Shown piece after piece: positions 15,582-25,128 of a DNA stretch of 56,653 nucleotides. The notes under the pieces are model-generated. The model was not told the DNA's origin. It saw only the letters and a program-made list of their open reading frames with translations, and ran no database searches. Numbering within the stretch: position 1 is the first letter of the stretch; each line of letters opens with the position of its first letter. Origin of the DNA: an uncultured Spartobacteria bacterium (GTDB lineage: Bacteria; Verrucomicrobiota; Verrucomicrobiia; Chthoniobacterales; JAATET01). A program made the translations under genes and the position numbers. The stretch covers positions 1-56,653 of the forward strand of contig CALGTD010000002.1 in assembly GCA_937901895.1 (NCBI GenBank), in the 5' to 3' direction.

Positions 15582-18162
15582 CGGCGAAACCGGCGAGCAT
15601 GGGATGCTCGTCCGCACTCATATGAATCTGGTGATTGAGGAAGCCGTCCGAGATCAGCTCATGAATGGCCAGCGTGCGATCGAGCATTTCCTCGCAACGT
15701 GCGACCAGCGCGCTGCATGCCGGCAGGACAACTCCGCCATTCTCGACGTCGGATTCCGCAAGCGACTCCCAATCGATCTGCGCCGATCGCGAACGCAGTT
15801 CCTCGATGGCGGCGAGCGTGCGGCGCAGCCCGGGGGACATCTCCGATTGGGAGTCGGAAAGCAATGCCACGCATTGGGCAAGGCAACGCTCGACGGATCG
15901 CGGCACGCGGGGGTTCCGCCAGAAAAGTTCCAGCACCGCTCCGCTTTCGATGCGCATCTGATACACGCGCCGGTAGACGTCGCGACAGCCAAACAGCCGC
16001 AGAAACGCCGAGAGCTGGATCTCCCGTGCATGCTCGCGCTCCGGACCGGACGTTCTCACCTGCGTCCGCATCATCGAGGTCACGGCGTTTGCGGAAATCG
16101 TCGCCCGTTCGATTGCGCCACCGATCTCCAGGAACCGCAACCCTCCATCGGCAACCATCGTCGTCTGCGTGACTCCGGTGAACTGCGCGATCAGGCCGGC
16201 CGTCCGTTCGCACGCCGCCCGGGAGAGCGCTGCAAGCCGTTCGTCTCCCAGGCCCTTCGTCCGCCGCGGCTTCTCGAACAACTCCCGCAGGCGGCTGAGA
16301 ACGCTCCACGCCTCCATGCTCAGACATTCCTGAATCGACTCGGCATTCCATGTCGCACGCTGCACCGCCCGGCCGACGGACCCGGACTCGTTGGTGTCGA
16401 AGGTCAGCCGGTAGCGTTCGACGACGCTGGAAATCGATTGCCGCGACCTCCGACGGTCCTCGAGCGGCGGAAGCATCCGGTTCCACACCGGCCGGTAGAG
16501 CGTGCGCTCGGTGGTGTTCAGTTCCTCGGTCTCGAGCGCCTCGATGACGGCGATCATTCCGGCGAGGCTTCGCGCGCGTTCGAGATACCGCCCGATCCAG
16601 TAGAACGCCTCGGCGACGCGGCTCGTGACATATTGCGACGGCGGATGCACGTCGCGAGTGATGCGGGCGGAAATGGCCGGCTCGTCCGCGACCTCGCTCT
16701 CCACCCAGGTGTCCCGGCTGCCACCGCCGAGTTCCGATGCGGTGAAGAACGAATCCCCCTGCGACACGCGGGTGAGGGCGCCGGGCAGCGCGGCGTAGTC
16801 GCCCTCTCCGCGACGCACCGCAAACAGAATGTGATCCTGGTGCCGAAGCTGCGGGCGCCCGTTCTCGAAACACAGCGACACCGCGGTCGATCCACGCGAC
16901 TGCGCGACGTAGGCGGCGGGATTTTCCAGGATGCGTTTGAGCAATGCCTTTCGCCGGGCGGCATCGAGCTCCTCGCCAAGGTCGGGACTTGAAACGGGTT
17001 CCCCGTAAAGCGGGCGGATTACGAACGCGTCGAGATCGCCGAGCACGATTTCGCGCTGGTCAAGATCACCAAGCCAGAAGGTCTCGAGGTCGTCGAGGAT
17101 CGGCGCCTCTCCGAGGTAGTAGCGAATGAGGGACGGCGCGAACGGCAGGAGCGCCCGGTCGTCCACGAGCTGCGACCCGACGGCGTTGAGGACGGCGACC
17201 GTGCCCTTGCGGATGCATTGAATGAGCCCCGGCACACCGAGGAGGGAGTCGCGGCGAAACACGAGCGGATCGAGCCAGTCGTCGGCCAGCCGGGAGTAAA
17301 TGACCTCCACGCGCTCGAGGCCGGTGACGGTTTTCAGATAAACGCAATCGTTCAGAACGAGCAAATCTCCTCCCTGCACGAGCGGAATGCCCATTCGCCG
17401 CGCGAGGAAGCTGTGCTCGGAATATGCGGCACTGCCCTGCCCGGAGGAAAGCAGAACCACCGTGGGGTCCACGTCGAGCGCGTGGGATCGCAGCATCTCG
17501 AGAAGGTCCGTGGGCGTGTCGCCGATCGAATGAATCGAGTAATCCTGAAACGCCTGCGGCAGCACGCGCGCCATCGCGCGACGGTTCTGGATCATGTAGG
17601 CCATGCCCGACGCGTGGCTGAAGTAATGATGCTTCACCACCATCTCGCCGTCGGCCCGGCGCCCCATCGCCACGCCACCAAGATGGAGAAACGCCCCGCC
17701 CGGGCGGGGCAGACCCGCGGCCTCCCGTTGGTAATACGGACTTCCCAGCACCGGCTGCAGCGGGATCAAGCCCTGGCGAAGAATCCGGCGTTCGCCATAC
17801 ACGTCGCGCAGGAAGCACTCGTAGGCGTGCATGCGCTGAGTCAGACCCGCGGCAAGATTTCGCCACTCGGCATCGGTGAACACCTGCGGCATGAGATCGC
17901 AAAACCACGGACGGCGCCCCCACGGGCGGTCGCGCACGATGTCAAAGGTCACCCCCATCTCGCGCATCGTCGCCTCGAGTTGCTCGTCGATGCGTCGCAA
18001 CTCGGACCGCGGCGCGTTTGCGAACCGTCGAAACAACGGCTCGTAGGCGGGACGCGGACGGCCGTCGTCGTCGAGGAACTCGTTCCAATATCCCCCGACG
18101 GCTCCCCCCTTTCGACTCCCTCGCAAAACGGCCTTCTGCACCCGGAGACGCTTTGCGGGCAA
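15571..18162 (-). CDS. Circularly permuted ATP-grasp / alpha-E fusion protein
   Basis: A protein of about 863 residues joining two units that are often separate genes. Residues about 20-500 are a circularly permuted ATP-grasp domain (YWNEFLDDDGRPRPAYEPLF at the start, GSPYYQREAAGLPRPGGAFLH, VLLSSGQGSAAYSEHSFLARRMGIPLVQGGDL, KGTVAVLNAVGSQLVDDRALLPF). Residues about 530-863 are an all-helical alpha-E domain starting VAEAFYWIGRYLERARSLAGM. ATP-grasp enzymes of this group are predicted peptide ligases. The start is uncertain: TTG 18162 opens the frame, and GTG 18141 is an alternative; no in-frame ATG precedes the conserved N-terminus. It heads the transglutaminase/DUF2126 set. Confidence 0.9.
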   Translation of the reverse strand: MPAKRLRVQKAVLRGSRKGGAVGGYWNEFLDDDGRPRPAYEPLFRRFANAPRSELRRIDEQLEATMREMGVTFDIVRDRPWGRRPWFCDLMPQVFTDAEWRNLAAGLTQRMHAYECFLRDVYGERRILRQGLIPLQPVLGSPYYQREAAGLPRPGGAFLHLGGVAMGRRADGEMVVKHHYFSHASGMAYMIQNRRAMARVLPQAFQDYSIHSIGDTPTDLLEMLRSHALDVDPTVVLLSSGQGSAAYSEHSFLARRMGIPLVQGGDLLVLNDCVYLKTVTGLERVEVIYSRLADDWLDPLVFRRDSLLGVPGLIQCIRKGTVAVLNAVGSQLVDDRALLPFAPSLIRYYLGEAPILDDLETFWLGDLDQREIVLGDLDAFVIRPLYGEPVSSPDLGEELDAARRKALLKRILENPAAYVAQSRGSTAVSLCFENGRPQLRHQDHILFAVRRGEGDYAALPGALTRVSQGDSFFTASELGGGSRDTWVESEVADEPAISARITRDVHPPSQYVTSRVAEAFYWIGRYLERARSLAGMIAVIEALETEELNTTERTLYRPVWNRMLPPLEDRRRSRQSISSVVERYRLTFDTNESGSVGRAVQRATWNAESIQECLSMEAWSVLSRLRELFEKPRRTKGLGDERLAALSRAACERTAGLIAQFTGVTQTTMVADGGLRFLEIGGAIERATISANAVTSMMRTQVRTSGPEREHAREIQLSAFLRLFGCRDVYRRVYQMRIESGAVLELFWRNPRVPRSVERCLAQCVALLSDSQSEMSPGLRRTLAAIEELRSRSAQIDWESLAESDVENGGVVLPACSALVARCEEMLDRTLAIHELISDGFLNHQIHMSADEHPMLAGFADGV

Positions 18163-18194
18163 CGCCTTGCGGTCAAGGAAAACCCGGGAACGGA

Positions 18195-19283
18195 TCAGCG
18201 GAACAAACGGCCCAGAAAAGTTGCGTCACTAAACGATCCGCCCTGGCCCGTGCGCACGATGACGAGCTTGCGGGACGGCACGACATAAACGCGAATGCCG
18301 CCCGATCCCACCATCGCGACAAGATCCGGCGGTGCGACCGGCGAGATGCACGACCGCCGCCATGCCGCGGGGGATCGCTCCTGTCCCAGCGTGCCCTCAA
18401 TGGAAAGCGGCGATGCGCCAGTCTCCCGTGCGTTGGCATTGAGCCAGAAACCGAGGCCATACATGGAATTTGCGGAGGATCCGGTAAAGGCGCCGTCAAA
18501 CGCGGACTGGGGAATCACCGGCACGATCCATGCGCGACCGCGCGTGCGCACGAATTCGCCAATCTTCGCAAGATCGCGCGGCGTAAGCTTCGCGCCAGCG
18601 GATTGAAAAGGATTTCCCGATCCGTCCTTCCGCCAGTCCGCGGGCGTGATTCCGAGCGGTGTCAGCACCTTCGCTCGAAGATACCCCAGCGGTGTCCTGC
18701 CGCCCGGTGCCAGCTTGCGCCGAAGAATCTCCCCAAGGACCTCGTAATTTCCGGGGCCGTAGTCGAACCGGGCGCCGGGCGTGTCCACGAGTCGCAAACC
18801 GAGCGCCAGCCGCGCCTTGTCCTTCACGCCGCGTGCGTAGATCGCGTTGTAACCATCGGCGAGGCCGGAGGTGTGGTTCAACAGCTGACGGATGGTAACC
18901 GCCTTGCGGCCGTCCTTTTTCCATTCGCCGAGCGTCTTCGACGCAGGTTCGTCGAGGGTGAGGAGACCGTCGGCCCGCGCGGCGAAGATGGCCATCGCCG
19001 TGAGACTCTTGGCGATGCTCATCGTCCAGATCGGCTCCGCAAGCGCCGTTCCGCCGGATTCATGCAGCACCGCGCCCGCCTGCATGACGATCAACGTGCT
19101 GCCACCCGCACTGCGCGAATACGCCTCCGCCTCGGCAATGCGCGCGGGAGAGAGTCGCTTGTCTGGTGGCGGAGCCACCGCAAGCAGACTGCCGCAAACC
19201 AGCATGCACGCCAGCGGCAGCAGGAATCTGAACGCGGACGTCCTTCTCGGACGGCTGGTCCGGACTTCCATCGGGACGGTCAT
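18195..19283 (-). CDS. Serine hydrolase, beta-lactamase/penicillin-binding-protein family
   Basis: A 362-residue class C beta-lactamase-like serine hydrolase. The nucleophile motif is S89-I-A-K92 (WTMSIAKSLTAMAIFAA), and YGPGNYEVLGEIL is the YxN-like second motif. RQLLNHTSGLADGYN is the usual HTSG segment. A hydrophobic segment at residues 19-36 (FRFLLPLACMLVCGSLLAVA) is a signal peptide or anchor, so it acts outside the cytoplasm. ATG 19283 overlaps the gpsA stop by ATGA; ATG 19271 is an alternative. It ends 32 bp before the ATP-grasp gene. Possible roles are peptidoglycan or D-amino-acid peptide hydrolysis, or an esterase; the sequence does not decide. Confidence 0.88.
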   Translation of the reverse strand: MTVPMEVRTSRPRRTSAFRFLLPLACMLVCGSLLAVAPPPDKRLSPARIAEAEAYSRSAGGSTLIVMQAGAVLHESGGTALAEPIWTMSIAKSLTAMAIFAARADGLLTLDEPASKTLGEWKKDGRKAVTIRQLLNHTSGLADGYNAIYARGVKDKARLALGLRLVDTPGARFDYGPGNYEVLGEILRRKLAPGGRTPLGYLRAKVLTPLGITPADWRKDGSGNPFQSAGAKLTPRDLAKIGEFVRTRGRAWIVPVIPQSAFDGAFTGSSANSMYGLGFWLNANARETGASPLSIEGTLGQERSPAAWRRSCISPVAPPDLVAMVGSGGIRVYVVPSRKLVIVRTGQGGSFSDATFLGRLFR

Positions 19284-20281
19284 CCGACCTCGGGCTTTGG
19301 CGGACGATCCAGGAGCTCGCCCATTCCCTCGCGCACGGATCGTCCTTCGTAGATGACGGCGTGCACCTGCGCCGTGATCGGAGCCTCCACTCCGAGTCGC
19401 CTTGCACACTCGAGGGCACTGCGGGATGTCGGCACGCCCTCGGCGACCATTTTCATCGACGCCTGGATGGCTTCCGGCGACTCGCCGCGACCGAGTCGCT
19501 CGCCGAATCCGTGGTTCCGGCTGAGATCGCTGAAGCAGGTCACCATGAGATCGCCGATGCCACTGAGACCGGAAAAGGTTTCGCGCCGGCCTCCCATTGC
19601 CACACCGAGGCGCATCATCTCCGCCAGCGCGCGGGTCACCAGCGCGGCCTTGGCATTGGATCCCATACCGAGCCCGTCGCAGACGCCGGCCGCGATCGCA
19701 AAGACGTTCTTCAATGCCCCGCCGAGCTGGATGCCGGCAACGTCATCGCTCGTGTAGGCGCGATAGGTCGTGCGGGAAAACAGCTGCTGGAGCCCCGGCA
19801 GGACGTCGCCATGCTTCGAGCCGATCACGCCGGCGGCGGGCACTCCGCGAACCACCTCGGCGGCGAGGTTGGGCCCGGAAAGAACGGCCGGACGACATCC
19901 GGGAATGCATTCCTCGAGGATGTCCGTCATCAGCGCGCCGGTGCCATGTTCGATTCCCTTGGTGCAGGAGACGATGACCGCGCCGTCCCTCACCCCGGAT
20001 TCCACAAGACGCATCGAAACCTCCCGAAACGCACGTGACGGTGCGACAAGCACGAGCAGATCCGCCCCGGCGGCGTCGGCGAGGTCCGCGGTCGGCAGAA
20101 CGGAGTCCGGAATTCGCACGCCGGGAAGGAACACGGAATTCGTGCGCTCGCGCTGCAATTCCTCCGCGGTGTCAGGTCCGTGCGCCCACAGCCGCACCGG
20201 CGTTCCATCGGCGGCAAGCAACGAGGCCAGAGCCGTGCCCCAGCCGCCCGCGCCAATCACGCTGATCTGCGAAAACATCAT
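19280..20281 (-). CDS. gpsA: Glycerol-3-phosphate dehydrogenase [NAD(P)+]
   Basis: A 333-residue cytoplasmic enzyme reducing dihydroxyacetone phosphate to sn-glycerol-3-phosphate for phospholipid synthesis. The N-terminus carries the dinucleotide motif GAGGWGTALASLLA; NVFAIAAGVCDGLGMGSNAKAAL and GLSGIGDLMVTCFSDLSRN are the substrate-domain signatures. It starts at ATG 20281 inside the end of plsY (ATGA overlap) and ends overlapping the serine hydrolase start. Together with PlsY it makes and then acylates glycerol-3-phosphate. Confidence 0.97.
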   Translation of the reverse strand: MMFSQISVIGAGGWGTALASLLAADGTPVRLWAHGPDTAEELQRERTNSVFLPGVRIPDSVLPTADLADAAGADLLVLVAPSRAFREVSMRLVESGVRDGAVIVSCTKGIEHGTGALMTDILEECIPGCRPAVLSGPNLAAEVVRGVPAAGVIGSKHGDVLPGLQQLFSRTTYRAYTSDDVAGIQLGGALKNVFAIAAGVCDGLGMGSNAKAALVTRALAEMMRLGVAMGGRRETFSGLSGIGDLMVTCFSDLSRNHGFGERLGRGESPEAIQASMKMVAEGVPTSRSALECARRLGVEAPITAQVHAVIYEGRSVREGMGELLDRPPKPEVG

Positions 20282-20931
20282 TTCCTTTTCCTTTCGAATC
20301 GCGGTTCCTCGCCGCGCGCGAGCCGGGCGAGATTCGACCGGTGCAACCAGAATGCCAGCAGCGTCATGCCCACTCCGATGACGGCGAGCACCGGCGGCGT
20401 GCGATGAAGTGCCGCGAGCAGGACGAGCGTTCCTCCAAGCATCGATGCCGCAACCAGTGACGCGACGGAGACAATGCGCGAAATCTGAAAGACGACGATC
20501 CACGCCCCGATCGACACCAGAAACACGATCGGCGGAAACAGCGCGATCGCGATGCCGCCCGAAGTGGCGATTCCCTTGCCGCCCTTGAATCCCAGCCACA
20601 CCGGAAACGTGTGCCCCAGCAGCGCGCCGGCCGCGGCGACGATCGCGGCGTTTGTGGGATCGATTCCCAGGGCCGGACCCGCCCAGAGCTTCGCCAGCCA
20701 GACCGCAACCGCGCCCTTGCCGATGTCCATGACGAAGCAGAGGTATCCCCATTTTTTACCTAGCACGCGCAACGTATTCGTCGCGCCGATGTTCCCACTG
20801 CCCTGCGCGCGGATGTCGATCCCCTGCGCGCGACCAATGAGATACCCGCTCGGCAATGAACCGAGGAGATATGCGCTCAGAGCGATCAGAAAAAACGACA
20901 CACTTTCTTGTTCGCGAGCCGCCCAATCCAT
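20278..20931 (-). CDS. plsY: Glycerol-3-phosphate acyltransferase PlsY
   Basis: A 217-residue inner-membrane acyltransferase that transfers an acyl group from acyl-phosphate to glycerol-3-phosphate, the first step of phosphatidic acid synthesis. The family motifs are present: SGNIGATNTLRVLGKKWG and GHTFPVWLGFKGGKGIATSGG, with about five hydrophobic segments. ATG 20931 is chosen because the longer frame has no homology upstream. It is the first gene of the run plsY-gpsA-serine hydrolase and is divergent from msrB with 54 bp between the starts. Confidence 0.96.
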   Translation of the reverse strand: MDWAAREQESVSFFLIALSAYLLGSLPSGYLIGRAQGIDIRAQGSGNIGATNTLRVLGKKWGYLCFVMDIGKGAVAVWLAKLWAGPALGIDPTNAAIVAAAGALLGHTFPVWLGFKGGKGIATSGGIAIALFPPIVFLVSIGAWIVVFQISRIVSVASLVAASMLGGTLVLLAALHRTPPVLAVIGVGMTLLAFWLHRSNLARLARGEEPRFERKRK

Positions 20932-20985
20932 CACAAGAAATTTCCAGCAGGAAAATCCGGAGGCCTCAGGCGATATTGCCCCGTC

Positions 20986-21525
<540 letters not shown>

Positions 21526-21540
21526 CCGCGACCGCTCGCC

Positions 21541-22923
21541 TTATTTGACGACCCAGTCCTTCGGCGCCTGGAATCCCTCGCGCCCTTCGCCATAGTCGCC
21601 GACGCCGGGCTTCTCCAGTTTCCCGAATTCGCGAAGCCTTGCCACGAGATCGCGAACAATCTCGGGATGCCGGTCTGCGATGTCCTGTTTTTCACCAATG
21701 TCCGCGTCGAGATCGTAAAGTTCGACCCGCGGAGCTGCTTTTCGGGAAAACACATCCCCGTGCGCCACAAGCTTCCATTTTCCGAGATGCACGGAGGCAT
21801 CCGCCTCGCCTCCCTGCTGGATGTAGGAGAACCACGGACGTTCCGGCAGCTTCGCCCTGCCCTGAAGCGCGGGCATCACGTCGATGCCATCGACGTTGGA
21901 GGGAATCGGCGCCCCCGCCGCGGCAAGCACCGTCGGCAGAACATCGATGTAACCAATCCTGCCGTCGAATTCGCGCCCGCCCTTCAGTCCTCCCGCAGGC
22001 CAGCGAATCGCCGCGCACACGCGCGTGCCGCCCTCGTAAACGGCGAACTTCCCGCCGCGATACGGCCCGCTGCTGCTGCCAACGGCGGGAATTCCTCCAT
22101 TGTCGCTGAAGAACAAAATCAGCGTGTTCGCCGCGTCGGGCCGGCTTTCGACCGCGTCAAGGATCCGGCCGATTGCCTGGTCCATGGAATCCACCATCGC
22201 GGCATACGCGCGGCGCTTGGGATCCTTGATGTGGGAGTATTTCGCGAGATCCTCCTCCTTCGCCTGAAACGGACTGTGCGGGGCGTTGAAAGGAACGTAG
22301 AGAAACCACGGAGCGGGACTTTCCCGAATGAACTCCGCCGCCGCCTCGCTCACGAGATCGGTCGTGTAGCCCTCCTCTCGAATCGTCTCGTCCTGCTCGT
22401 GCCAGTCGACCTCTCCCTCGCGCTCGTGCGAAAAATAATCGACCGCGCCGTTGTAGTGACCCTTGAACGTCGTGAATCCCTGCTGCAGCGGCAGGAACTC
22501 GCGCCGCGCGTGGCCAAGGTGCCATTTGCCCACAAGACCCCGGCGCTTGTAACCGGCCTCCGCGAGAGTTTCCGCGAGGGTTTTTTCCTCGGGTGGCAGA
22601 CCATGCTTCGACCAGGGCGGCACCACCGCACGCATGATTCCAAAGCGCAGAGGCCAGCGGCCGGTCATCAATCCGGCGCGCGTCGGCGAGCAGATCGGCG
22701 CCGTGTGAAAATTACCAAGTCGCACGCCAGTCGCGGCAAGCCGGTCGAGGTTGGGGGTATCGATCACACGGCCTCCATTAAATCCCGCGTCGGCATAGCC
22801 CATGTCGTCCGCGACGAGGATCAGGACGTTTGGCTTGGGCGCGGCAACCGTCGAAGCGCTCGTGACGATCGTAAGCGCGGCGATCGCAAGATGGCTGCGC
22901 GAAGTCAGGGGAACAAAACTCAT
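21541..22923 (-). CDS. Sulfatase (arylsulfatase), exported
   Basis: A 460-residue type I sulfatase with a signal peptide or anchor (residues 1-28, ending at STVAA). The formylglycine site is C78-S-P-T-R82 (APICSPTRAGLMTG), with metal-binding VADDMGYAD at residues 37-45 and LFFSDNGG further on. Paired sulfatases are typical of Verrucomicrobiota, which degrade sulfated polysaccharides. The start ATG 22923 was chosen from the signal peptide; the open frame extends upstream into folA. It is convergent with msrB (stops 15 bp apart). It requires a sulfatase-maturing enzyme encoded elsewhere. Confidence 0.94.
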   Translation of the reverse strand: MSFVPLTSRSHLAIAALTIVTSASTVAAPKPNVLILVADDMGYADAGFNGGRVIDTPNLDRLAATGVRLGNFHTAPICSPTRAGLMTGRWPLRFGIMRAVVPPWSKHGLPPEEKTLAETLAEAGYKRRGLVGKWHLGHARREFLPLQQGFTTFKGHYNGAVDYFSHEREGEVDWHEQDETIREEGYTTDLVSEAAAEFIRESPAPWFLYVPFNAPHSPFQAKEEDLAKYSHIKDPKRRAYAAMVDSMDQAIGRILDAVESRPDAANTLILFFSDNGGIPAVGSSSGPYRGGKFAVYEGGTRVCAAIRWPAGGLKGGREFDGRIGYIDVLPTVLAAAGAPIPSNVDGIDVMPALQGRAKLPERPWFSYIQQGGEADASVHLGKWKLVAHGDVFSRKAAPRVELYDLDADIGEKQDIADRHPEIVRDLVARLREFGKLEKPGVGDYGEGREGFQAPKDWVVK

Positions 22924-22955
22924 CAGCGATTCAACGCCGGCCCCTGCGCGAGGTT

Positions 22956-23414
22956 TCAGGCTTTTCGCCGGACATATCGGCGGATTTCGTAGTCGCCTGT
23001 TTCCTCGAGCAGCTCCGCCAGTTCGAAGTCCTTCTCGAACGGCGGAAAATACACGTCGCCCCGCGGCTCCTGCTTTACGATCGTCAGCAGGATTTCGCGG
23101 CACTTCGGCAGCAGATGTTTGTAGATCTCCGAGCCGCCGATCACGAACACCTCGCGTCCATCCCCGGGCTTCACAATTTCCTCCGGATGCTTCACCCACC
23201 GCACGCCGCGCACGTCGACCTTGCGCCGCGACAGCACGACGTTTTCCCGGCCGGGGAGAGGTTTGCCGATCGAGTCGAACGTCTTGCGCCCCATCACCAC
23301 GATGTGGCCCATGGTCGTTCGCTTGAAAAATTTGAGATCGCCCGACAGGTGCCACGGGATGGCTCCCTTGTAGCCGATCACGCGGTTCAGCGCCATGGCG
23401 GCAATGGCGATCAT
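22956..23414 (-). CDS. folA: Dihydrofolate reductase
   Basis: A 152-residue dihydrofolate reductase regenerating tetrahydrofolate with NADPH. The canonical pieces are present: MIAIAAMALNRVIGYKGAIPWHLSGDLKFFK, VVMGRKTFDSIGKPLPGRENVVLSR, and FVIGGSEIYKHLLP. ATG 23414 overlaps the thyA stop by ATGA, so folA is translated right after thyA; thymidylate synthase makes the dihydrofolate that this enzyme recycles. It ends 32 bp before the sulfatase start, possibly one transcript. Confidence 0.96.
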   Translation of the reverse strand: MIAIAAMALNRVIGYKGAIPWHLSGDLKFFKRTTMGHIVVMGRKTFDSIGKPLPGRENVVLSRRKVDVRGVRWVKHPEEIVKPGDGREVFVIGGSEIYKHLLPKCREILLTIVKQEPRGDVYFPPFEKDFELAELLEETGDYEIRRYVRRKA

Positions 23415-24205
23415 ACCGAGATGGGAGCCTTGATCGCCGGGTGTGGATCGTAACCCTCGAGCGTGAAGTCCTCGTAGCGGAAGGCGTGGATGTCCGTGAC
23501 CGCCGGATTCAAACGCATCCGCGGCAGCGGTCGCGGCTCGCGGGAAAGCTGCTCGCGCGCCTGCTCGAGGTGGTTCGAGTAGAGGTGAAGGTCCCCGAAC
23601 GTGTGAACAAAGTCACCTGGCTTCAGTCCGCACACCTGAGCAACCATGAGCGTCAGCAGTGCGTAGGAAGCGATATTGAACGGCACTCCTAGGAACAAAT
23701 CCGCGCTGCGTTGGTAGAGCTGGCAGCTCAGCTCGCCGTCCTGCACGAAGAATTGAAACAACGCATGGCATGGCGCGAGGGCCATGCGATCGAGTTCGCC
23801 CGGGTTCCATGCGCTCACGACGAGGCGCCGGCTGTCGGGCGTGCGCTTGATCTGCTCGATCACCGTGTCGATCTGATTGATCGAGCGGCCGTCCGGAGTT
23901 CTCCAATCGCACCACTGCGCGCCATAGATGCGGCCGAGGTCGCCGTTCGCATCGGCCCACTCGTCCCAGATCGTCACCTTGTTCTCATGGAGGTAGCCGA
24001 CGTTCGTGTCGCCGCGCAGGAACCACAGCAGCTCGTGAATGATCGACCGCGTATGCAGCTTCTTCGTCGTGAGCAGCGGAAACGACTCGCGAAGATCGAA
24101 CCGTTCCTGCGCGCCAAAGACCGAGATCGTGCCGGTGCCGGTGCGGTCGGTTTTCGGTCGTCCGTTCTCGAGCACGAGACGAAGGAGGCGGTGGTATTGC
24201 TGCAT
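23411..24205 (-). CDS. thyA: Thymidylate synthase
   Basis: A 264-residue folate-dependent thymidylate synthase, the same length as the Escherichia coli enzyme and with the nucleophile in the same position, C146 (LAPCHALFQFFV). RTGTGTISVFGAQERFDL, SRRLVVSAWNPGEL, QRSADLFLGVPFNIASYALL and the C-terminal IKAPISV are all conserved. The frame is open for about 280 codons upstream, but homology starts at ATG 24205. It forms an overlapping pair with folA. Confidence 0.97.
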   Translation of the reverse strand: MQQYHRLLRLVLENGRPKTDRTGTGTISVFGAQERFDLRESFPLLTTKKLHTRSIIHELLWFLRGDTNVGYLHENKVTIWDEWADANGDLGRIYGAQWCDWRTPDGRSINQIDTVIEQIKRTPDSRRLVVSAWNPGELDRMALAPCHALFQFFVQDGELSCQLYQRSADLFLGVPFNIASYALLTLMVAQVCGLKPGDFVHTFGDLHLYSNHLEQAREQLSREPRPLPRMRLNPAVTDIHAFRYEDFTLEGYDPHPAIKAPISV

Positions 24206-24313
24206 CGAAAAGCTCGTGGATGAACCTTCAGGAGAGCAGGAAAACCGGCTCCGCGCATCCCCTTTTCCCGGTTTCCGGTTTCCACAATCCCCGCATCTGT
24301 GCTTCCCTGAGTC

Positions 24314-25099
24314 ATGCTCGAAGTGACAGTCCTCGCCAGCGGCAGCTCCGGAAACTCGGCGCTCGTCCGGTGCGGGGAAACGAGCATCCTCCTCGATGCA
24401 GGACTCAGCGCGAAGCAGCTGTGCACCCGCCTCGACGCCTGCGGCGCGGACGCCGACCGCCTCGACGCCATCGTGCTCACCCACGAGCACTCGGACCACA
24501 CCGCCTCCCTGCGCGTGCTCTGCGCGAAGCGGCGCATTCCGATCTTTGCCACGCGAATGACCGCCGCTGCTCTCGAGGCCGGCTGGTCGGTCGAATATGG
24601 CCACTGGCGGTTCTTTGCAAGCGGCTCGAGCTTTGCGATCGGAAATCTCGCAATCGAGGCGTTCTCCGTGCCGCACGATGCGGCGGACCCCGTGGGCTTT
24701 CTCGTGCGAAGTTCCGGCGGGACCTTCGGTCTGTTGACGGATCTCGGGCACGCCACGCAGATGGTGATCGAGCGGATGCGGGAAGCCGACGCGCTGCTTA
24801 TCGAAACAAACTACGACGAGGAATTGCTCCAGCTGGACACGCGGCGCCCCTGGTCCGTCAAACAGCGCATCGCATCGCGTCACGGGCACCTTTCGAATTC
24901 CGCCGCAGCCGACGTCGTCGCCGCTCTCGCCGAGGGCCGTCTGCGACGGGTCGTCGGAGGACATCTGAGCCGCGAATGCAATGCAACGGATCGCGCTCTC
25001 GCGGCCCTTCGCGCACCGCTGGATCGAGTGGGACGGCCGGACGTGCCCGTCCACTGCGTCGCACAGGGCGAGGCCGGTTTTTCGTTCGCGGTCGGGTAG
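24314..25099 (+). CDS. MBL-fold metallo-hydrolase, WalJ/YycJ type
   Basis: A 261-residue metallo-beta-lactamase-fold protein of the YycJ/WalJ group, which has been linked to coordinating DNA replication, repair and cell division. The first strand MLEVTVLASGSSGNSALV is the group signature; the metal motif is T56-H-E-H-S-D-H62, and HGHLSN plus GGHLSRECN are the later metal-binding segments. It is divergent from thyA with 108 bp between the starts. No sensor kinase or response regulator lies nearby, so it is not in a WalRK operon here. Confidence 0.9.
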   Translation: MLEVTVLASGSSGNSALVRCGETSILLDAGLSAKQLCTRLDACGADADRLDAIVLTHEHSDHTASLRVLCAKRRIPIFATRMTAAALEAGWSVEYGHWRFFASGSSFAIGNLAIEAFSVPHDAADPVGFLVRSSGGTFGLLTDLGHATQMVIERMREADALLIETNYDEELLQLDTRRPWSVKQRIASRHGHLSNSAAADVVAALAEGRLRRVVGGHLSRECNATDRALAALRAPLDRVGRPDVPVHCVAQGEAGFSFAVG

Positions 25100-25128
25100 A
25101 AACGCGACGATTCAGATCCGGCTGCGTT

